NCBI GenBank assembly: GCA_905331475.1
Contig: CAJNYU010003729.1
Location: 1-64,000, forward strand
Direction: 5' to 3'
DNA from: Rotaria socialis
Taxonomy: Eukaryota > Rotifera > Eurotatoria > Philodinida > Philodinidae
Length of the DNA stretch: 64,000 nt
A program made the translations under genes and the position numbers. The notes beneath the pieces were generated by a model. It saw only the letters and a list, made by a program, of their open reading frames with translations, searched no databases and had not been told where the DNA came from. Below, in pieces: positions 1 through 15,230 of this stretch; position 1 is the stretch's first letter; each line of letters starts with the position of its first letter.

Positions 1-75
1 CAAATGCCAGTGTTAGTGGCGCCTACTGTATGGAAACAAGCACATCCAGAATTGCGCGAACATCGCTCATATTGA
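1..75 (+). CDS. possible C-terminal end of a protein (partial)
   Basis: Frame 1 is open from the first base to a TGA at 73-75 and reads 24 residues ending in HPELREHRSY. The composition (W, P, H, E and R mixed) looks coding, unlike the AT-rich low-complexity translations around it. The rest of the gene would lie left of the window. I do not recognise the family, and 24 codons are too few to be sure; it could be a chance open frame. Confidence 0.33.
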   Translation, partial: QMPVLVAPTVWKQAHPELREHRSY

Positions 76-274
76 GATAATCCATCGCATGCTTGAGAGT
101 TGGCGCGAACTATTAATGACGGTCTAAATTAAAAATAACTCATTTAGAGAGAAACAATAATCAAACCAATAAGACCGCATAGAATACATATCAAGGAATG
201 AACTAGTTTCAAAACCATCGATTGAGTTGCAAAGCAAAAAAATAATGACACCACTTTTTCTGATATCTAAAGTG

Positions 275-966
275 ATGGCAAAAAGTTTAAGAACAACGTA
301 TCTTTAATTTTTTTTCTATAACGCTAAGCACCTAGCCCAAATTCAAATAGTAATTTGATTAGCTAATGAGGTGCTCTATCAAATGCACCATATACCAAGA
401 TTTCATAGATGAACTATGCTGACCAGGTTCGTTTCTAAAAAACCGGACATGGCAATTTTCAAGTCTCAGAAAACTTTGTTGGATGTATTTTTTAACAGTA
501 CCATCTTAAAGAACACAGAGTGCTGATCAAAAGCAAGGGTCGCCGCATTTTCTACGACCTTCTCTTGAAAAGCTACAAGTATCACGAAAACCGAAAAAAA
601 AGACGGTTTTCGGCTATTTTTAGTGGTTTTCTGATAATTTTTTTTTCTCTTTTACGATGCTTGTAACTTTTCAAGAGAAGGTCGTAGAAAATGCGGCGAT
701 CCTCCCTTTTGATCAGCACTCTGTGCTCTTTAAGATGGTACTGTTAAAAAATACGTCCAACAAAGTTTTCTGAGACTTGAAAATTGCCATGTCCGGTTTT
801 TTAGAAACGAACCTGGTCAGCATAGTTCATCTATGAAATCTTGGTATATGGTGCATTTGATAAAGCACCTCATTAGCTAATCAAATTACTATTTGAATTT
901 GAGCTAGGTGCTTCGCGTTATAGTAAAACAAAATTAAAGATACGCTGTTCTTAAACTTTTTGCCAC
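275..966. repeat. long inverted repeat (foldback element), about 0.7 kb
   Basis: The stretch about 275-583 is the reverse complement of about 655-966 with only scattered mismatches, including small A/T-run differences and single substitutions. The middle (about 584-654) holds a smaller A-rich hairpin around CGAAAACCG...CGGTTTTCG. There is no open frame of note and no recognisable transposase. It looks like a non-autonomous foldback or MITE-type element. Target-site duplications were not obvious by eye. Confidence 0.85.
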
Positions 967-1204
967 CAGTTTATATTAAATAGTTAATCCTTTAATGATT
1001 CGGGATTAGATATGTGTTCCAACGCTTTACTAATCATTAAATTTTTCTTCAATAAAATAGCTTTATCGAAGAAGAAAGGCCATAAAAATACCAAGCGATT
1101 ATTTTATGATCCAAATAGATACATCTGTTAATAAATTTACCAGCAATTTTAGGGAAATATATTTATATTTTGATTATTAGTAGCTTGCAGAAATTTTCAA
1201 TTTT

Positions 1205-1262
1205 GAGGGCGTGGGTGCGAGTGTGCATAAATCTGAACATAGTGGAACACCCACCCACGCTC
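1205..1262. repeat. short G/T-rich hairpin resembling degenerate telomere repeats
   Basis: A GGGCGTGGGTG-type G/T stretch (1207-1225) faces a C/A-rich ACACCCACCCACGCTC stretch (1247-1262), so the two can pair as a hairpin. The units resemble TGTGGG. Related islands lie at 48.1, 49.6, 58.5, 62.1 and 62.7 kb. Confidence 0.55.
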
Positions 1263-1463
1263 ATCCTTAAGATATAAATGTATGTTGATTCGAATTTCTA
1301 TTGATTAAATATTTCATTTTCATTTCAAAAGTAACACGTACATTTATGCTATTTTTTATTTTTATTTTTCATTTATTCTCATGTCTGCAATCATTTTTTT
1401 TGAAGTTAGCTCGTTTAGAAAATTCTACCATCGTTTCTTGCAGTTAGTAAAGAAGCAAACAGT

Positions 1464-3427
1464 TTATTGACAATCTAACACATTTTTAGGATAATCACAG
1501 AGTTGAGTACGAAAATTGAATATTGTCATTTCAGGACATTCACTTTTTGATCTATAATGATAAAAATGTCAATAAGTATTTCGAATTTCTTCGATCAATT
1601 ACCTTCGTTGGCAATCAATAAATCGATGGCAATGTCCTGGATAGCGAATTTTTACCAGTTTCGGTGTTATTTTAAGGCATGGATCAACTAAAAAGTGAAA
1701 AAAAAGCAAGATTAATAAAAAAAAATTCTTCTAGTAAAAATAACTAACCACATAGTTTATTTCCATCCGGAACAAATTGAAATGCACATTCACATGCACC
1801 ATCACGACATTCTGCATTATCAGCACATTCAGTAGTAGCTGCTTCACACGTAGAACCTGGATCACCACGACATTTACGTACTAATGGATAGTATCGATAA
1901 TTTAATTGACATAAACACATGGACGGTATAGTCGTTGTATTACATATAAGATTAGTTCGACAATCATTATTACTTTGACATGGAGCACGATAATCGCCGT
2001 CTAATTTACAAAATAATATAATTCAATCGGGAAAAAATTGATCTACTCACAACATCGCTTTTGCTCTAGATCATAGCTATATAATGTTTGGCAATGGCAA
2101 CGTCTTGTACCATCGTCCGTGCCTGAGCAGAGCATGTATCGTTGGCAATCAGCATCTCGACTACATAATGCATTGAGATCACCAACTAGAATACAATCCT
2201 TCGTTCTATTTTGTAATAAAAAATATCATTTCCTAACCACATTCATTATTAACTAAATCGTGCTTCCATGGACATCGACAGATACCCCATGTCGATCCTT
2301 TCTTATAGCAGGTAAATGGTTGCCGACAATCATTATCGTTACTGCACGATTCACCATATTGAGCAACTATATTCTTCGGAATAGGTTTACATAGAAATCA
2401 TTCATATTGTGTTTTTTATTACCTCCGTGAATCATGCTGGTGTCATTCGATGTTACTTGTTCGTAGAAAATCTGTGAGTGCCCTATGAAAGATTAGTTTG
2501 GTTCAGTGAAATAAGAGAATCACTAGTAAGCACATTACCGTTGAATGTTAGTAGTAAAAGAAATATAACTACAAATAGTCCACACATAATAATAATATAT
2601 AGCACTAAGAGACAACTCAGTAAACGACGTTCTTGTGATAATCGTTTGAAACGATGCCGAAGTCTACAATAATCAAATTCTATTCTAATTAAACATAAAA
2701 CAATAAAAAATATATAATAGGAATACATGAGAAATTGTTCGTAAGCAGATATATTCGATTTACGTGACGGCATGATGGTTTTACTATCATTATCATCGCT
2801 TTGATCAATGGATAAGTCTGACGAATTGCCTCTAACGTTTTCATGTATAAGTCCATTCTCATTTTTAATAGTTACGGTTGAATAATCTGTTTCAATAGCT
2901 TTATCATTTTTTTCTTTTCTGTCTTCGACTAGATTTGTATCATTACTATTATTATGATTATTATTATCATCATCTATTTCAACTTGAGAAAATAACAAAT
3001 CAACTTGACTGCTTTGATCAATCTGCTCGATGTTTCTATTGAATAATGTAGTTTTATTTGCATCTGTTTCGGTACATTGATCTTTAAAATCATCAGCAAT
3101 CGTTTGTATATTTTGTTTGTCAAAAGAGTCACGTGGAACATCTTGTTCATTGCCATGTTTAGCGTCAAGTATTGAAATCGATGGAGTTTCTTCATTGTTT
3201 AAACTTTTATATTTTTGTTTTTCCACAGATGGATATCGTTGATCAAGATATGTATCGCGAGCTTCACACCACCGTTTTAACGCTTGTTCGGACATTTCAG
3301 GAATATTCATAACAGGTAAATTAAATAGCAGTTGTTTTCGACTGATATTATCAGATAATCGTTTAACGCTTGACTTACGAGAAGAATGACAATATTCTTC
3401 ATTCGTAGCCATACTGTCGTTTTCCAT
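1464..3427 (-). CDS. membrane protein with Cys-rich repeats and a C-terminal chitin-binding type-2 (CBM14) domain
   Basis: Seven exons on the minus strand, 3427-2539, 2482-2423, 2366-2238, 2185-2051, 2000-1749, 1687-1603 and 1551-1464, join in phase to 545 residues. The ATG at 3427 begins a long, acidic, Ser/Asn-rich N-terminal region. Two hydrophobic stretches follow (about 232-247 and 269-295); the second is the clear membrane span. After it come three or four Cys-rich modules with spacing like C-x5-C-x5-C-x5-C-x-C (EB- or EGF-like), for instance CSNDNDCRQPFTC and CQSNNDCRTNLIC. The last 57 residues fit CBM14: six cysteines spaced 15, 5, 7, 12 and 8, with YPGHCHRFIDC and a final CDYP motif. 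Most likely a cell-surface or cuticle-facing chitin-binding protein. Topology is uncertain because two true spans would put both ends on the same side. It lies 316 bp downstream of the hexosaminidase stop, on the same strand. Confidence 0.8.
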
Positions 3428-3743
3428 GTCGAAATAACTCTATTCAATGAATTTACGTGGCTTTGATATGTTCGTGTGAATATACTGAGTCTTCAGTTTC
3501 CAGATAGACACTGTTGAAAGTTGTCTTCGTTATACTATATCAACCTTATCTATTTTTTTCTCTCTTTTTTTCTATTGAAAATATTGAATTACATATAAGA
3601 AATTCATTCGTACGTCCTTCACGACTAACAATTGTATTTTAGAATGGAGTAAAATGGCAGTGCTTTTTTGTTTTATTGAATATTAATAAAAGAAGAAAAC
3701 TAAGATTGAAAAGATTCTCTATTAAAAACAATTAATTATTATT

Positions 3744-6288
3744 TCATTCTTTACGAGAGTAACATACATAAAATAATGCTAGTAATAAATAAACGACATG
3801 AGAAACTTTATTATTGCATATTTTCGATGATGTTGAAGATAGACTAGCAAAGATTTTTTCAAACGGTACTACCGTCGTTTCAATTGGTTTTGGATGATCG
3901 TAATTGAATGATGGATGATGAATCATTGACTTTGACATGCCTGATTCATAGTTACCACAATAACCATTGAGAATCGGTTGAGCTGGTATTCCTCGTCTAG
4001 ATCAAAAAACAAAAATAATATCAACATTGAAATTATGTTTTCAAACCTTAAAAGACGACATCGATGAATATCCTAAATATAAGAAATCAACGATTGTATA
4101 CATCAATTAAAATCATAATTTACCAATCGAAATTGAGCATCTTCAGAATTATTTACATGTGCCGGACTCCATAAGCGTTCGGCAACAGCAGCTGCTTTAG
4201 GCCAGAAACGTGAAAGTAAATTTGTTCCATCAACAAATTCACCCCAAAGACACGCTTCTCCGCCAAGAACTCGCTCTCGAGCTTCATTGGATCCTGAAAT
4301 ATATTTTGTTTAACACGTTATTTTTCAATAGAATATTATCGCACCAGAAAATTGTTTGAGTGGTTCAACTTCGTAGTATTTAAAAAATTCCAAATTCATA
4401 ACCGATGCATCAGTATTATATTTTCCATAACCAATATAATTAATATACCAAGGACTTGAAAGTATAACATAATAACCTTCGTTTGCTGCTCGATTTAAAT
4501 ATGAAGCCCATGTATTAAACTCAATATTATCACTGGAATCTTTCCATACTTGAATAATAGTACCTGGTGGTAACTAAACATAAAGTCAACAAGAAAACTA
4601 ATTCTACGAGAAAGAGACAACATCGAATTTCCTACTTTGACGTGTTCATCCCAAACATCTTGCCAAACAATTGGTGTCACACTAATATTACGTGCTATAT
4701 TTAATATTTGATCGGCATAGTATCTATGAAGATTTCTTGTGCTTAGAATATTATTGTCAACCATCCATTGACGAATATTTGGATTCGAAAGCCTGAAATG
4801 AAGAAAACATCAATACGAAAACTGCTTCGTCATGATTAATTAAATTACACATACCAACATTTGTCATAAACTTCATCCATACCTTAGAAAAATAAAGCAG
4901 AAACTATTCTATTTGCAAACGATGATAGCCTATTCGCCTACCGAGATGAATATAATTTGAAGGAAATCGATCGTGAACTTCTCGAAGAAGTGCATCCATC
5001 GTTGAATAAACTTTCGGTTCGCTTGGATTAAATATTTCCGTTTCACCTTGAATTGAATAAATAGCCTGACGAGGCTTTCCATGTGCCCAACAAACAGTAA
5101 TCAATTCAGGCATGGATTTACTCCATGAATATGTATGACCAGGCGTATCGATCTATTTTGTTTTAAATAAGATGATTCAAGTTCAAATAGAATGCAATGA
5201 AACCTACTTCTGGTATAACACGAACACCACGTAATCGTGCATGTTCAATAATATCTACTACATCAGCTGGTGTGTAAACATGATCCGGAGAAAAGGCACC
5301 CTAGAACATCATGTTTTAAAAAGAAAGAAAAAGCATAGCTGTTTATTCTTACCGCTCGTGAAAGATTTGGAAATGTTTTGCTTTCAAATGGAAATGATTG
5401 ATCATCGACAAGATGCCAATGAAATACATTGAATTTATTGTATGACATGACATCCTAGAATAATATTTTTTTGAGTATTTGTTGATTTGTTTGAATAAGT
5501 AAAACTTACGAGATTCTTTTTAATTATCGATACTGGTATAAAGTGTCTTGCTGAGTCAAGCATAGCACCGCGATGACGAAATCGAGGACTATCAATAATA
5601 TCTACTGAACTATTGATTACAACCTACGTATATCAATAGCAAAACAGATGAAAATAAATTCACGGCAATGATTTAGTACGTACATAATTTTGTTCGTTGA
5701 TATAGATCAATTGTGAAAATGTTTCTAGACCACGTAATAAACCCCAAACAGTAAATGCTTCGACTAAAGCAACTTTCTGTTTGATGGTTAAATTATCTAT
5801 CGAAATTGAGTAACAAAAACACATATGAAAAGCTCATTTCTAATCATTCTACTCACAAGCTTCATTTGAATTGAGCTCAATATGTTTCTCACATTGAATG
5901 TTACCTTTGATATTCAATGTTAAGTTTTGCAAAATATTCTCCATACTTGCCGATGGCTGATTCATCGTGAGTGTTGGTGGAAAGAAAATAGGCTTATATC
6001 TTTCAATAGCTTTTCCGATAATATCGCATGTTTGCAGATTTGAATACACTGCAAGATCATTCGGACGAATATACAACAGATCGATAGAAATATTGCTGTG
6101 CTGTGGTTGTGGCCAAACTGCATTCGGTGATGATCGTTTACCCTTCATAGATTTTCTTCGCTATTTATCCTTTTTTCTCAAACGAAATAACTTACCCTTA
6201 ATGGATATTTCACTTCAATATAGCTGATTTCACATTGAGCATAAACAAAAACTATGATGATCAAAAGTTCGATGAGGAGATATTTCAT
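3744..6288 (-). CDS. beta-N-acetylhexosaminidase (GH20), with hydrophobic C-terminus
   Basis: Thirteen exons: 6288-6196, 6160-5857, 5796-5684, 5623-5510, 5454-5353, 5300-5208, 5152-4942, 4882-4855, 4792-4636, 4573-4345, 4293-4124, 4072-4047 and 3996-3744. They join in phase to 630 residues. The ATG at 6288 opens a signal peptide ([19 protein letters not shown]). Family hallmarks follow in order: [28 protein letters not shown] (about 220), PEIDTPGH (about 271-278), HLGMDEV with the catalytic Asp-Glu at about 346-347, a VWQDVWDE motif, GGEACLWGE and AERLWSP, ending with the RCRLLRRGIPA motif. GH20 enzymes remove terminal GlcNAc or GalNAc from glycans and chitin oligomers, in lysosomes or outside cells. 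Odd points: the usual HLGGDEV is HLGMDEV, and after the enzyme end there are about 60 extra residues closing with a hydrophobic run ([13 protein letters not shown]), suggesting a membrane or GPI-type anchor. An AATAAA on this strand lies at 3677-3672. Confidence 0.93.
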
Positions 6289-6521
6289 CCTTTACTTCTA
6301 CACCTATACTTTCTACTTGTCAAATACACAATAAAGAAACAATCGTTTGACCGGTTGAATTACTAGGCTTACTGTTCATTTCTTTTTTTTTGCTTTGTTT
6401 GTTTAAACACGGTCGTTCGATGATCGTTGAATAAATAAGCATAAATTTACGTCATCAAAATGTAAAGATACTAAGATAGTATGTTTTCTTTTTCGTTTTA
6501 TTTTTTTGTTTCTTCAAACAT

Positions 6522-6547
6522 AGACACACATACACACACACACACAC
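6522..6547. repeat. CA microsatellite
   Basis: A nearly pure (CA)n run with one TA interruption lies between the hexosaminidase start and the PABP 3' end. No other structure was seen in this 650-bp spacer. Confidence 0.8.
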
Positions 6548-6940
6548 GTACATATACATAAATATGTTTGATCTGCCTTACTGAATAGTCGATGACGAAG
6601 ATGATAATACGCATACATTAACATAAAACACAGCGACAAATAGAAAAAACAGAACATCCGTATTTTAATAACTTATTTTTTCTCCTATATTTAATAACGA
6701 CGATACCGATTTACCAGCGAGTAATGTTGTTTGCACTTAAATAACAACAACAACAAACAATGTGAACGAAACAGAAGAAAAAACTTAAGTTAACAAAAAA
6801 TGCGCCTAGATAATCGAACGGTGCATACTATAGAAAAAAAAAGAGATAGAACATAAAAGACAATCAAATGTGTATATGTGTCTATGTGTTTGCTTGATTT
6901 TTTTGAAATTTTTGTTTTGCTTGTGACGACATGTATTTTT

Positions 6941-9560
<2,620 letters not shown>

Positions 9561-12500
9561 ATTTTATTAATTTTTTGTCGTTTAGCGCTGTTGTTGGATT
9601 TTTCGACTTTTTTTTATTTTGTATATTGTTTTAGGGTTTAAATAAATTTGATAGGGTAGTTAACGTACTTTCTGCTTTTGAAAGAGATTTTACGTTTTTT
9701 TTGGTTCACACGAAGGTGAAATTTCAGAAAAGTTTTATCGATTTTTTTTTGTTTTTTTGTACCAACAAGAGACTGCGCACGCGCACACACACAACTACAC
9801 ACGCACACACTAGTGAAATGACGAAAGAGAATGAAAAACCTGATTAACACACGGAGTAAATACGTTATTACTAGGATGTACGATGTAGGAGGATGGACGA
9901 GAAAGAATTATCAAAAATTTTATTTTTAAATTGTAAAACAAGGCTAATAAAAATTAGCTACTGAAAATGTATTCAAATGTAATCAAGAAAATTTTATTTG
10001 TATCCTAATTATTGAAGAATTTAGTTAATTTTCATTTGATGAGGGTTGTCATCATGTTTTTCATTCGTTACTTGTTATTAACCAATAGAAATATGCAGTT
10101 ATGCGTCATTATTTCATACATCAACGGAAATATGTTGTGTTGTTATAGCTACGTTATTTCATAGTGGGAGGAAAGTGTATGTTTTTTTTCCAATGAAATC
10201 ATTTTGAAAAGATTGAATAAGTAATTTCTACTTGATTTCTTTTGTCCCACGGTATAGCGAAAAATATATGGACTGATTCATCATATCCATGCGAAAGAAT
10301 GAATCAGATACTATAGCGTAAAATTAATGGCATATGTCAGAATTTGTTTATTGAGAATCAGAAACATTTTGTTAATGGCTCAAACAATCTACGCAATTAT
10401 TATTCGGTATTAATAGTAATATTTTACACATGAAATGTTCTCTCCGGCGGGTACTAAATTGTACCTGAGTTTTTCTCTCATGTTAATAAAGAAATAATCA
10501 GACCTCACAGTTGAATGGTTATTGATGAGAGAAGTGATGCTACTCTTCTAAATTCAACTACAGGAATGAATGTTTTAGGAAATAAAAGAACTGATTGTGA
10601 AGACGAATAATGATGCCTAAACATAACATATTATTTCTATACATTATGGAAGAGTTTAAAGAAAGTATATAGTAAGATAGAATTTTTCACAGCTCCCCGA
10701 ATTGCGAAGTTATATTAATCACCTTGAAAACACAAAGAGAAATATAACAAAAACTAAAAGTGATATTGAGAAAAACACTCAGTTGTTCATTGTTTCTCAC
10801 TCATTCATTTAAGTATAGAGTAATTGTGAGAGAAAAATTTCCCACGAAACTACATGAAATTTTTATTTTCTTCAAGATTGAAGGGTCATATGTATGCCTC
10901 CTGGCTGCAATTTTAATAGCATTTTATTTAACAACAACAATAGAACTACGAAATAATACCCTACACAATGATTTGATAGAATTATTGATTGAAGAATTTA
11001 AGCATATACGAAAGTGGAAATCTTTAAGAAGATTCTTGGTATAAAATTCTGATTTTATTTATTTTTGCTAAATTGATTCGATAGATTTTGAATCGTTTGT
11101 ATTTCATCCGATATTTAATAGAAAATCAATGATACATAGTCTATTCTATTCGAGCTCTATATCCATATTTATTCTTTCTTTTGGCAGCTTTGCTGACGTT
11201 TCATATGTAAGAGTTATATTTATCATTTTTTAAGTATGCCTAATGGTTAACATGAAAAAGCTGTGTTACCACAATAGCCACGTCATTTATTTCTAAGACA
11301 CATTGTAGTTACTGTTGCTAATCATATAGTAGAGTTTTTTGTTTATTTTGGCACATACTCTCCTTTTTTATTCTTTTACTTATAATCCTTGTGCGATACA
11401 ATAAGTAGTTCATACAATAAAGCGAGAAATTGATCAGTGTAGAATGTTCGAAAGGCAGCAGTGTTGCTAAAACATTTGCCATCATCTATTGCTAGTGTTT
11501 GGTTCTTGTTTCCACGTTGCTGAAATGTCTGTGGGATGGCCCCCCTATATCCATCACTTCTCTACCTCGGCATTCCTTTCAGATTATGTTAACAAAATTT
11601 GGCTTATAAAACAATAATTTTCGATAATCAAATAGGATATTATTTTACTATCATGGTGAAACTCAATATTGTTGTTAAATGTTGAGGGTCTTATAAAATA
11701 ATACTATTAGTCCATGAATATTAACCAATGGATAAGCGTCTATGATGAATCACGAACGATTGTTGTCAACTGCAAACTTAAAATTTTGTTGTACAAGTTT
11801 TAATGTTACGATTACGGTGCAAACTATTGTTGACTTAAGAATAATTAAAAAATGATTATAAAGTTTAATATTGATCTTTTTTTGCAACATTGACTACCAC
11901 TTCGTAGCCTATCTACCTTGAAATGAAATCGACTGTGAAAGACCTTGCTGAATAAGTACACAATTCACGCCGCCAATATGCTATTTGTCGTCTTTTTAAC
12001 GCTATATCACCAGCGATATACGCCATTTTTTAAACTGATTTCGTTATGAAAACATTGAAATAAATACCCAATGAACAAGATCTAGCTAATACTTGAATAT
12101 CTATCTAAAAATATGTCAAATTATATTTAAACATTTTCGAATTCATAATTATACCTTGAAAAAATAGTGATTAAATTAAGATAAATATCTACTGGAAACA
12201 ATATCTATTATTATTAAAATGCTCGTGTGACATGTTTGTTTTGGGTTCAAACGAACTTCAATGACACTGAATTTGCTTCTGGCAAAAGTAAGTTAAGACA
12301 ATATCAAACATTTTCATACGTTCTAATCGAAGTTTAGATTTTGATATTTGAATTCAACGTGAACGTATTAAAACACTGGATACAACTCACACAGTTGCAT
12401 GTTACCATGTGTTTTGTCGACGACAAAAGTCTGTGTTGTATGAGAAATATGAGTAGTATATAGGACTTTAATGCTTATGCCAACAGTATTGATTTTCAAT

Positions 12501-12897
12501 ATCGTGCTGCGTTACATTGGTGTTCTTGAAATAAAAAAGCACAAGAAATCTTTTGTTTTTTTTGCAGAAAAAAGAAAGATCTTTATCAATTTTTCGTTTC
12601 AGATTTTTAAATAGGTAAAACTATGGTCGCAGAGGTAGGCATAAGACAAAAAAAATCAACTATTTAATACGCTCCTGCTTTTCGTATCTTCCATCTTAAC
12701 AAATTTTATCACGTTTGAATTCTTATTAATCAGCCTTAAACAATCGCATTATTGTTTCTGAAAAAAAAGAACTAGTGGTTTATTGATTATAAATTTCTGT
12801 GTTATTGGCTGGCTCATCTTCTCTAAATAAATCTTCACTATCACTTCTATATTTATTATCAAGCACCGGAATATTACTTCTCTAACTAGTTATAACG
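9561..12897. other. intergenic region, 3.3 kb, no gene recognised
   Basis: This holds the PABP upstream region (including a CA/CG-rich patch around 9776-9808) and then AT-rich sequence up to the transporter gene. The only longer open frame (10760-11044) starts with GTG and shows no domain or flanking splice pattern. No repeat, tRNA or rRNA was recognised. Confidence 0.6.
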
Positions 12898-14468
12898 ATG
12901 AGAATTGTAAGTATGAATCAAAGACAAAAAAGAAAACAGAAAAGAAAACCGTCAGTGTTATCTCTGTGAAATTGAACTATGAAATACAATGTTACTGTTC
13001 TTACTAAAATATAATATAGCATGAGACACGGGGGTTAACGATCGAGTTTCTACTACTATAATCCAAGCATCTGCTTTTTATTATTTGAACTATGATGTTC
13101 TTGGAAGAGAAAAAATTAAATCCTTTCATGTTTTTTTTTTGTTCATAGATTTCCAAGAAAGAAAATCTCCGATGGATAAGTTTAGTAGCACTTGTTGTAC
13201 AAAATACAAGTCTTGTACTTCTATTACGTTATTCAAGGACGATGAAGGCTGAAAGATATTTATCGTCGACGGCCATTGTTACTGCTGAATTTATTAAAGG
13301 ATTGATTTGTGTTATTCTTGTTTGGCTAGAGAATGGTATGTAGAGAAATATGAATGATCTGAAAACTAATTAATAAATTTCATTTCGAAATAGATCGTTC
13401 AGTTAGTCGATTACTACGAGTACTCCACGAAGAAATTTATGCCAAACCTTTTGATACTTCTAAATTAGCAATACCAAGTGGATTATATGCAGTTCAAAAT
13501 AATCTTTTATTTGTTGCATTATCTTATCTAAATGCGGCTACATATCAAGTATCATATCAATTAAAAATTTTAACTACAGCTATATTTTCAGTATTGATTA
13601 TGGGGAAAAAAGTCGAAAGACATCAATGGTTTTCGTTATTTTTACTTGCTATTGGTGTAGCATTCGTGACAGTAAGAGAGATTTATCAAAAGAAGAAGAA
13701 GAAGAGAAAAAATAACATTTCATTCGTACTTTAACATAGTGGCCATCATCGGAAGAAACAACTAAACGTATAACAACACAAATTCAAGCTACATGGTTAC
13801 AGCAAGCTATTGGCTTTGGTGCGGTTATATTGGCTTCTGTGACATCCGGTTTTTCGGGTGTTTATTTTGAAAAAATTCTCAAAACTGGATCAACATCAGT
13901 TTGGGTTAGAAATATTCAATTAGGTACAAAATAGTTTTCAGCATAGGAACTTTCGTCACATATTATTTTTTTCAAGCATCAATTACTTGTTTTTATTTTG
14001 AACTTTAATAGCTTGTTTTGGTTCACTTTTCGGTTTGGCGATAGTATTTTGTGTCGACTATAAACCTGTAATGGAAAAAGGTTTCTTCCAAGGATATTCA
14101 GCAATCGTCTGGATTGTTATTGTCCTCCAAGTAAATAAAGCTATTTTCTATTGAAGTTTTAAAAACGATTTTATTTCGTTAGGCAATGGGTGGTTTAATT
14201 ATTGCTACTGTAATTAAATATGCTGATAATATTATTAAAGGTTTTGCAACATCGCTTTCAATCATATTTTCATCTGTTATTTCTTACTTTTTCTTACATG
14301 ATTTTTCACCGTCCTTGTAAGATAAATACTTTTATGTAACGTGACCAAATAATTGTTTATTTTAGATTCTTCTATACCGGAACAGTATTCGTCTTATCGG
14401 CGACATTTCTCTATGGGTGGGAGCGAAAAATGACATCGTCATCAGTAGCTGACCAATCACGAATTTGA
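12898..14468 (+). CDS. nucleotide-sugar transporter, SLC35A family (UDP-GlcNAc/UDP-galactose type)
   Basis: Seven exons, 12898-12906, 13149-13335, 13394-13671, 13740-13923, 14012-14130, 14183-14316 and 14366-14468, join in phase to 337 residues, the normal SLC35A length. Hallmarks along the chain include [110 protein letters not shown] and ATFLYGW. These are Golgi/ER antiporters, with about ten spans, that import UDP-sugars in exchange for UMP. Exact substrate cannot be read from sequence, though SLC35A3/A2-like motifs favour UDP-GlcNAc or UDP-Gal. The start is the weak point: the first exon would encode only M-R-I before a 242-bp intron. An AATAAA lies at 14750-14755. Confidence 0.92.
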
Positions 14469-15230
14469 AATTTTGATAAAATCTAAAAAACAAAATTATC
14501 CTTCGTTGATTCAGTATTTGCTTTTTTATTTTATTTCTATGGGAAAATTTGAATCTCATTCATGTTAAAATATTGATCACGCAAAAATTTCCTAAAAATC
14601 TATTTTTCCTAGTCGTAGGACTGGTAATATTGGCAAACATACAACTCTATGCTTGTCGTTTTGTTGTATTAATACCTTTGGTCTTCTATTTTCGTATGAG
14701 AATGTTCAAGCATAACCCATCTATTTCATATTTTTTGACTTTTATCCAAAATAAAACTTTATTGATATGAATTTTCATTTAAGATCAAACGTTTTAGCAT
14801 ATATGTATATATTGAATACGACAACAAAAGGTGCAACAACAGAGTAAACATATCTTTTCAACGATATATCGTGTAGGTGTAATTTGGAAGTCGCTGACTT
14901 GTAAGAATGAAGGATAAATAGAAGTGGTTACACTCGAATGACTAGATAATACGGAAGTCAACCTTCTAGTGCATGATTCAAAACAAAAAGGTTTCTGTAA
15001 AGGTTGTTTGATAGAAACTTTTGTTTCGAGTGACGTTGCAAAAGCTCTAATTAATTAAAATGAACTTGATCAATTGAAATTAATCGTAAAATTGATTTTG
15101 ATCCAGTGAAACGAATAGTTTAAAGATACTGATTCAAGAAAGTTTTACTATTTCAAATAAATACTTCATGATAAATGAAACACAAGTTGAGTTACTTAAT
15201 CAATCGTAGACAGTTTTAGTTTCCTGGCAA
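14469..15230 (+). other. 3' untranslated/intergenic stretch
   Basis: AT-rich sequence after the transporter stop, with a polyadenylation signal at 14750-14755. Nothing else is recognisable up to the palindrome at 15231. Confidence 0.6.

Noticed and set aside
10760..11044. 94-codon open frame.
   Set aside because: It starts with GTG, has no splice context or domain, and lies in AT-rich intergenic DNA.
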